Below are positions 32,566 to 41,708 of a stretch of DNA of 41,708 bases, piece after piece. Made by a program: the position numbers and the translations under genes. The notes under the pieces are model-generated. The model ran no database searches. It was given only the letters and a program-made list of their open reading frames with translations, and was not told the origin of the DNA. The first letter of the stretch is position 1. Each line of letters begins with the position of its first letter. The stretch comes from Asaia bogorensis (GTDB lineage: Bacteria; Pseudomonadota; Alphaproteobacteria; Reyranellales; Reyranellaceae), in the NCBI GenBank assembly GCA_945889625.1, contig CAMDCE010000045.1, forward strand, positions 1-41,708, read 5' to 3'.

Positions 32566-32583
32566 GCGTCCGGTTGCGGACGC
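32566..32583. terminator. Hairpin GCGTCCG-GTTG-CGGACGC between carB and greA
   Basis: A 7-bp perfect stem without a U-tract lies 27 bases past the carB stop. It is more likely an mRNA-end or processing structure than a full terminator, since greA follows on the same strand. Confidence 0.4.
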
Positions 32584-32609
32584 TTCGGGTCGAATAGCCG
32601 ATATGGGCC

Positions 32610-35855
<3,246 letters not shown>

Positions 35856-35863
35856 GGTTACTT

Positions 35864-35952
35864 GTCGTCCTGAGCGAAGCGAAGGACCTCACGTCCGCCC
35901 CAAAGAAGACCTGTGCAGCGGGCGCTAGATCCTTCGCTTCGCTCAGGATGAC
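35864..35952. repeat. Palindromic element between carA and carB (family D)
   Basis: Perfect 19-bp inverted arms lie at 35868-35886 and 35930-35948 (TCCTGAGCGAAGCGAAGGA and complement), extended by TGTC/GACA, around a 43-base centre. It starts 9 bases upstream of the carB ATG on the minus strand, and its AGGA supplies the nearest ribosome-binding-like word. Similar GAAGCGAAGGA palindromes are widespread in alphaproteobacteria (from memory). Confidence 0.85.
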
Positions 35953-35985
35953 AGTGCACTTTGTTTTTCGATTGGGAGCGCACTG

Positions 35986-37170
35986 TCACTTGCCCTTGCT
36001 CTTGGCGATCATCTCGACGAAGCGGTCGAACAGGTAGTGGCTGTCGGTCGGGCCGGGCGAGGCTTCGGGATGGTACTGCACGGAGAAGGCGGCCTCGTCG
36101 GTGCAGCGCAGGCCCTCGTTGGTGCCGTCGAACAGCGAGACGTGCGTGATCTCGACATTCTTGGGCAGTGACTCGGGGATCACGCAGAAGCCGTGGTTCT
36201 GCGATGTGATCTCGACCTTGCCGGTGCTGAGGTCCTTGACCGGCTGGTTGGCGCCGCGATGGCCGCGATCCATCTTCCTGGTCTTGCCGCCCAAGGTCAG
36301 CGCCAGGAGCTGGTGGCCGAGGCAGATGCCGAACAGCGGCACCTTCCTGTCGAGCACCGCCTGGATGGCCGGCACGGTATAGCCGACCGTCGCTGCCGGA
36401 TCGCCCGGACCGTTCGACAGGAACACGCCGTCGGGCTTGTGGCGCAGGATGTCCTCGCCGGTCGCCGTGGCGGGAACCACCGTTACCTTGCAGCCGGCGT
36501 TGGCCAGGCAGCGCAGGATGTTGCGCTTGGCGCCGTAGTCGACGGCGACCACGTGATACTTCGGCTTGTCGAGCTTGCCGTAGCCCTTGCCCAGCGCCCA
36601 CACCGTCTCGTCCCAGGCGTAGCTCTGCTTGGTCGTGACCTCGATGGCGAGATCCATGCCGTCGAGGCCCGGCCAGTCGGTCGCAATCTTGCGCAGCTTG
36701 GGCACGTCGAACTTGCCGTCGGGCGCGTGGACCACGACGCCGTTGGGCGCGCCGCCGTCGCGCACCCGTCGCGTGAGCTCGCGCGTATCGACGCCACAGA
36801 CACCCGGCAGATTGTGGCCCTTCAGCCAGTCGTCGAGCGGCTTGGCGGCCCGCCAGTTGGCGGGCTCGGTGATGTCGCCGCGCAGCACGACCCCGCGCGC
36901 CGCCGGGTTGATGCTCTCGATATCCTCGAGATTGGTCCCGACGTTGCCGATATGGGGAAAGGTGAAGCTGATGATCTGGCCGGCGTAGGAGGGATCGGTG
37001 ATGATTTCCTGGTAGCCGGTCATCGAGGTGTTGAAGCAGACCTCGCCCACCGCATGGCGGGCGGCGCCCACGCCCTTGCCCCAAAACACCGCGCCGTCGG
37101 CCAGCACCAGCGCGGCCGTGGCCCAACGCGGCGCGGCGTCATTTGCGCCGGCGGTCTTAGGGGAAGTCAT
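35986..37170 (-). CDS. carA: Carbamoyl-phosphate synthase small (glutaminase) subunit
   Basis: This 394-aa protein releases ammonia from glutamine and feeds CarB. The N-terminal CPSase small-chain domain has GEVCFNTSMTGYQEIITDPSYAGQIISFTFPHIGN. The class I glutamine amidotransferase domain has the nucleophile C283 in FGICLGHQ, and H367/E369 in VQYHPEASPGP. The ATG at 37170 gives a normal N-terminus. It heads carA-carB-greA and is divergent from yqeY; the promoter lies in the 234-bp gap. Confidence 0.97.
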   Translation of the reverse strand: MTSPKTAGANDAAPRWATAALVLADGAVFWGKGVGAARHAVGEVCFNTSMTGYQEIITDPSYAGQIISFTFPHIGNVGTNLEDIESINPAARGVVLRGDITEPANWRAAKPLDDWLKGHNLPGVCGVDTRELTRRVRDGGAPNGVVVHAPDGKFDVPKLRKIATDWPGLDGMDLAIEVTTKQSYAWDETVWALGKGYGKLDKPKYHVVAVDYGAKRNILRCLANAGCKVTVVPATATGEDILRHKPDGVFLSNGPGDPAATVGYTVPAIQAVLDRKVPLFGICLGHQLLALTLGGKTRKMDRGHRGANQPVKDLSTGKVEITSQNHGFCVIPESLPKNVEITHVSLFDGTNEGLRCTDEAAFSVQYHPEASPGPTDSHYLFDRFVEMIAKSKGK

Positions 37171-37404
37171 GAGTGCGTTGCGTCCGTTCCGGCTCGCCGG
37201 GCGGTGCCCCTAAACCGATAAGGGCGAGGCAACCTGCGAACCGCGCGGGTTGTAACCAAGCGGTCGCAGAGGGTCAAGGTGCGGACGGCGGCTAATTCAC
37301 AAGCTATTTCAATAACTTATTTGCTTTGCCAACAGCATTGGAGGCGATTAGTTTCCGCCGCTTAGCCATTGGTCACCCAATGGCCGGCCATTGGGACGAA
37401 AGCC
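37171..37404. promoter_or_regulatory. Divergent carA / yqeY promoter region
   Basis: This 234-bp gap has an AT-rich core at about 37290-37325 suited to carA and yqeY promoters. A 7-bp inverted repeat, CCATTGG (37366-37372) / CCAATGG (37377-37383), with a further CCATTGG at 37388-37394, lies just before the yqeY ATG. No pyrimidine attenuator is evident. Confidence 0.4.
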
Positions 37405-37863
37405 ATGCTGCGCGACAGACTGAACGAAGCGATGAAAGACGCCATGCGCGCCCGCGACCAGGCCGCGCTCGGTACGATTCGCCTCATCCTGGCCAAGCTC
37501 AAGGACACCGATATCGCCGCCCGCACCGAGGCCAGCCGCGAGGGCGTGGCCGACGACAAGATCCTGTCGATGCTGCAGAGCATGATCAAACAGCGCAACG
37601 AATCGATCGCGCTCTATGAGAAGGGCGCGCGCCAGGACCTGGCCGACAAGGAAATGGCCGAAATTGCCGTCATCGAGCGCTTCCTGCCGCAGCAGATGGG
37701 CGAAGCAGCCGTCGAGGCCGCTGTGCGCGAAGCGATGGCCGCTTCGGGCGCCAAGTCGATCAAGGACATGGGTGCCGTGATGGCGGCGCTGAAGGCGAAG
37801 TACGCCGGCCAGATGGACTTTGCCAAGGCGTCGGCTGCGGTAAAAAAGGCACTGACGGGCTGA
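37405..37863 (+). CDS. GatB/YqeY domain protein
   Basis: This 152-aa protein is related to the tail domain of amidotransferase GatB. It starts MLRDRLNEAMKDAMRARDQAALGTIRLILAKLKD and includes ILSMLQSMIKQRNESIALYEKGARQDLADKE and the C-terminal SIKDMGAVMAALKAKYAGQMDFAKASAAVKKAL. It may bind tRNA; its cellular task is not established. It commonly precedes dnaG in alphaproteobacteria, as here. The ATG at 37405 is chosen; an upstream in-frame start at 37369 lies in the CCATTGG repeats. Confidence 0.9.
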   Translation: MLRDRLNEAMKDAMRARDQAALGTIRLILAKLKDTDIAARTEASREGVADDKILSMLQSMIKQRNESIALYEKGARQDLADKEMAEIAVIERFLPQQMGEAAVEAAVREAMAASGAKSIKDMGAVMAALKAKYAGQMDFAKASAAVKKALTG

Positions 37864-37875
37864 GCGCGCCATCGT

Positions 37876-37900
37876 TTATCGCTTACATCATGAGCGATAA
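37876..37900. terminator. Inverted repeat TTATCGCT / AGCGATAA after yqeY
   Basis: Perfect 8-bp arms lie around a 9-base centre, 12 bases after the yqeY stop. No T-tract follows on the plus strand, so a regulatory dyad for dnaG is as likely as a terminator. Confidence 0.4.
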
Positions 37901-37954
37901 GAGCAATGCCATGCGCGGTGTTATCCCCTAACATTTGTAGACATGTGCAAACTG

Positions 37955-37966
37955 AACCGTACGGTT
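37955..37966. promoter_or_regulatory. AACCGTACGGTT palindrome upstream of dnaG
   Basis: A perfect 12-bp palindrome, extended to 16 of 18 positions (CTg...tAG), is centred 34 bases before the dnaG ATG. AACCGTACGGTT-like dyads are typical operators of TetR-family repressors. No such regulator is in the window. Confidence 0.5.
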
Positions 37967-37994
37967 TAGGCAAAGCGCACCCTACATTCCGGCA

Positions 37995-39866
37995 ATGGCC
38001 TTCCCCCCGGGCTTCCTCGATGAATTGCGCGCGCGGCTGAGCCTGTCCGACGTGGTCGGCCGCAAGGTGTCGCTGAAGCGTCGCTCGGGCAGCGAATACG
38101 CCGGGCTCTGCCCGTTCCACAACGAGAAGACGCCGTCGTTCACGGTCAACGACAAGAAGGGCTTCTATCACTGCTTCGGCTGCGGCGAGCATGGCGACGC
38201 GGTGGGCTTCGTGATGAAGACCGAGGGGCTGTCGTTTCCCGAATCGGTCGAGAAGCTCGCCCGCGAGGTCGGCCTGCCGGTGCCGCGCGCCACGCCCCAG
38301 GACCGCGAGCGCGCCGAGCGTGCGTCGTCGCTGCAAGAAGTCGTCGAACTCGCGGCGCGCTGGTTCCAGAAGCAGCTGCGCCTGCCCGTGGGACGACAGG
38401 GCCTCGATTACCTGCGCGGGCGCGGCCTTAGCGAGGAGACGATCGACGATTTCCGCCTGGGCTTCGCGCCCGAGTCGCGCGACGGCATCATCGCGGCGCT
38501 GAAGCGCGAGGCTGTGCCGATCGACAAGATCGTCGAGGCGGGCCTGGCCATCCAGCCGGAGGACGCCGGCCGCGAGGTCTACGACCGCTTCCGCGGCCGC
38601 GTGATGTTTCCCATCAACGACCGGCGCGGCCGGGCCATCGCCTTCGGCGGGCGCGTGCTGGGCGCCGGCGAGCCCAAGTATCTCAACTCGCCCGAGACGC
38701 CGCTGTTTCACAAGGGCGCCAATCTCTACTGCCTCGACCGGGCACGGGTTGCAGTCACCAAGGACCAGGCGGTGATCGTCGGCGAAGGCTACATGGACGT
38801 GATCGCGCTGCACGCCGCGGGCTTCACCGGCGCCGTGGCGCCGCTCGGCACGGCACTCACCGAAGGCCAGCTGGGCGAATTGTGGAAGCTGGCCGACGAG
38901 CCCTTCCTGTGCTTCGACGGCGACAATGCCGGCCAACGTGCCGCCCAGCGCGCCGCCGAACGCGCGCTGCCGCTGTTGCGGCCCGGCAAGAGCCTGAGCT
39001 TCGTCGTCCTGCCCAAGGGCGAGGATCCCGACAGCCTGATCCGCAGCCGCGGCGCCGACGCGGTCCGCAGCGTGCTCAAACTGGCGCGGCCCTTGTCGGA
39101 CGTGGTGTGGGACATCGAAACCCAAGGCCGGCCAATCGATACCCCCGAACGGCGGGCGAGCATCCAGCGGGCCGTCAGAGCCCGCGTCGCCGGCATCGCC
39201 GACCCGGAGGTGCGCGATCTCTACCGCAACGAGATGAACAGCCGGCTGGGCAAGCTGCGCCTGCCCGAGCCGGTCTGGCAACCGGGCGGCCGGCGAGGCT
39301 TTCGTTCCGATGCCAGACCCTCCCCCTTCGCCGCCGGCGCTGCTGCCCAGCGGGCCGGGACCGACATGGACGGGGGCCGGCAGCAAAGGGTCCTGCTGGG
39401 GGCGCTGATCGACCGGCCGGCCATGCTCCATGTCCTGGCCGAGGAGCTGCACCGCCTGCCGATCGACGACAATCCGGAGCTCGACCGGCTGCGCACCAGC
39501 CTGCTCGATGCCCTGTCCCTGATGCCCTCAGGGGTCGATCCGGCGGCCGACGAGGCCGTCGAGGGCCAGCTCCCCCTGGAGGCGCAGCTCATCGCCGACC
39601 ATCTGGAGCGCAACGGGCTGGGCACTGCCGCGGCCAATGCGCTTGCCAGGGCCCGGGAGGTCTTCCGCGACAAGGACGCCGACGCCTGGATGGCCCGGTG
39701 GCGGCGCATGGCGGGCTATTTGGACCGCCGCAAGCAGGAAGCCCAGGAAGTCCTGGAACTGCGGGCCGAGATGGCCGAAGGGGGGCTGACGGAGGAGAAT
39801 TTGCAGCATGCCCGGGCCATCGGGGTCCGCCGGGCGCGGGAAAACTCCGAAACCGGAACCGAATAG
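37995..39866 (+). CDS. dnaG: DNA primase
   Basis: This 623-aa primase synthesises RNA primers at the replication fork. The CHC2 zinc ribbon uses C39, H42, C60 and C63 (LCPFHNEKTPSF, YHCFGCGEHGD). The central RNA-polymerase core contains the Toprim motifs VIVGEGYMDVIALHAAG and FLCFDGDNAGQRAAQRA. The C-terminal DnaB-binding helical region runs from about 460 to the end. The ATG at 37995 lacks a strong ribosome-binding site, but upstream sequence does not extend the family N-terminus. It is followed by rpoD, the macromolecular-synthesis arrangement. Confidence 0.96.
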   Translation: MAFPPGFLDELRARLSLSDVVGRKVSLKRRSGSEYAGLCPFHNEKTPSFTVNDKKGFYHCFGCGEHGDAVGFVMKTEGLSFPESVEKLAREVGLPVPRATPQDRERAERASSLQEVVELAARWFQKQLRLPVGRQGLDYLRGRGLSEETIDDFRLGFAPESRDGIIAALKREAVPIDKIVEAGLAIQPEDAGREVYDRFRGRVMFPINDRRGRAIAFGGRVLGAGEPKYLNSPETPLFHKGANLYCLDRARVAVTKDQAVIVGEGYMDVIALHAAGFTGAVAPLGTALTEGQLGELWKLADEPFLCFDGDNAGQRAAQRAAERALPLLRPGKSLSFVVLPKGEDPDSLIRSRGADAVRSVLKLARPLSDVVWDIETQGRPIDTPERRASIQRAVRARVAGIADPEVRDLYRNEMNSRLGKLRLPEPVWQPGGRRGFRSDARPSPFAAGAAAQRAGTDMDGGRQQRVLLGALIDRPAMLHVLAEELHRLPIDDNPELDRLRTSLLDALSLMPSGVDPAADEAVEGQLPLEAQLIADHLERNGLGTAAANALARAREVFRDKDADAWMARWRRMAGYLDRRKQEAQEVLELRAEMAEGGLTEENLQHARAIGVRRARENSETGTE

Positions 39867-40026
39867 CGGCCCTGCGCATTTTGAAGCAGAGGGCCTATCG
39901 CGATTCGTACTTATGCCCCATATAGTAGAAGGGTAACGCGGGTCGCCCGCCCGCCCCCCTTCTCGCAGCCAATTTCACGGCCAAACCGGCCGGTGAACGT
40001 GTTTGTTGCACGTCTAAGGAACAGAT

Positions 40027-41708
<1,682 letters not shown>

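Noticed and set aside
37614..39452. 612-aa minus-strand frame over yqeY/dnaG
   Set aside because: It is the antisense shadow of dnaG, whose zinc ribbon and Toprim motifs are intact on the plus strand.

Overview
The window is high-GC DNA from an alphaproteobacterium. The evidence is the gene order carA-carB-greA beside yqeY-dnaG-rpoD, the trxB / LsrB-type LysR pair with a divergent lrp, a permuted ATP-grasp / alpha-E / transglutaminase operon, Bug-type solute-binding proteins, and dense palindromic intergenic repeats. A Rhodospirillales/Reyranella-like or Hyphomicrobiales-like genome would fit, but I cannot fix the genus. No tRNA, rRNA or CRISPR array was seen.

Layout. 1-1511: a complete IS3-family insertion sequence that starts on base 1. 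1755-3485 (-): an orphan, motif-poor CpaF-like ATPase. 3788-5864: a secreted cyclophilin, an NTF2-like protein and an enoyl-thioester-reductase-like MDR enzyme. 5945-9311: the ATP-grasp / alpha-E / transglutaminase-like operon, with a palindromic element at the alpha-E start. 9561-14198: class I aminotransferase, TspO, ion channel and an EF-G-like GTPase. 14230-14661: a 432-bp element with perfect 44-bp inverted ends around a DUF559 nuclease-like gene. 14746-19473: a two-subunit dehydrogenase whose large subunit is frameshifted, a kinase/acetyltransferase fusion and an MFS exporter. 19572-22228: exported redox proteins, comprising two thioredoxin-fold paralogues (one with an in-frame UGA in a UxxC context), an Mpo1-like protein and MsrP. 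22300-26815: acyl-CoA/CoA-transferase genes with a solute-binding protein. 26834-31229: DUF6492, a candidate AbcR-like sRNA, LsrB-type regulator, trxB, lrp and an NTF2-like gene. 31430-41708: housekeeping genes yciB, greA, carB, carA, yqeY, dnaG and the 5' part of rpoD.

How the parts work together. The permuted ATP-grasp and alpha-E genes form a predicted peptide-ligation module; its third member, a transglutaminase-like protein, has lost its catalytic Cys. The MsrP/thioredoxin-fold group looks like an envelope redox or repair set. CarA and CarB make carbamoyl phosphate. DnaG and RpoD belong to the macromolecular-synthesis locus.

Most notable observations: (1) a candidate selenoprotein at 19572-20003, with UGA in a U-G-G-C motif aligned to S-E-E-C in the adjacent paralogue and a bSECIS-like hairpin 18 nt downstream; (2) a DUF559 gene whose ribosome-binding site and stop codon both lie in perfect terminal inverted repeats shared with short repeats elsewhere; (3) a four-hairpin sRNA candidate downstream of the LsrB-type regulator with a dyad upstream; (4) a repeat inserted at the alpha-E start that leaves two synonymous copies of the N-terminal MLSSTAK coding sequence; (5) several homologues lacking a key catalytic residue.
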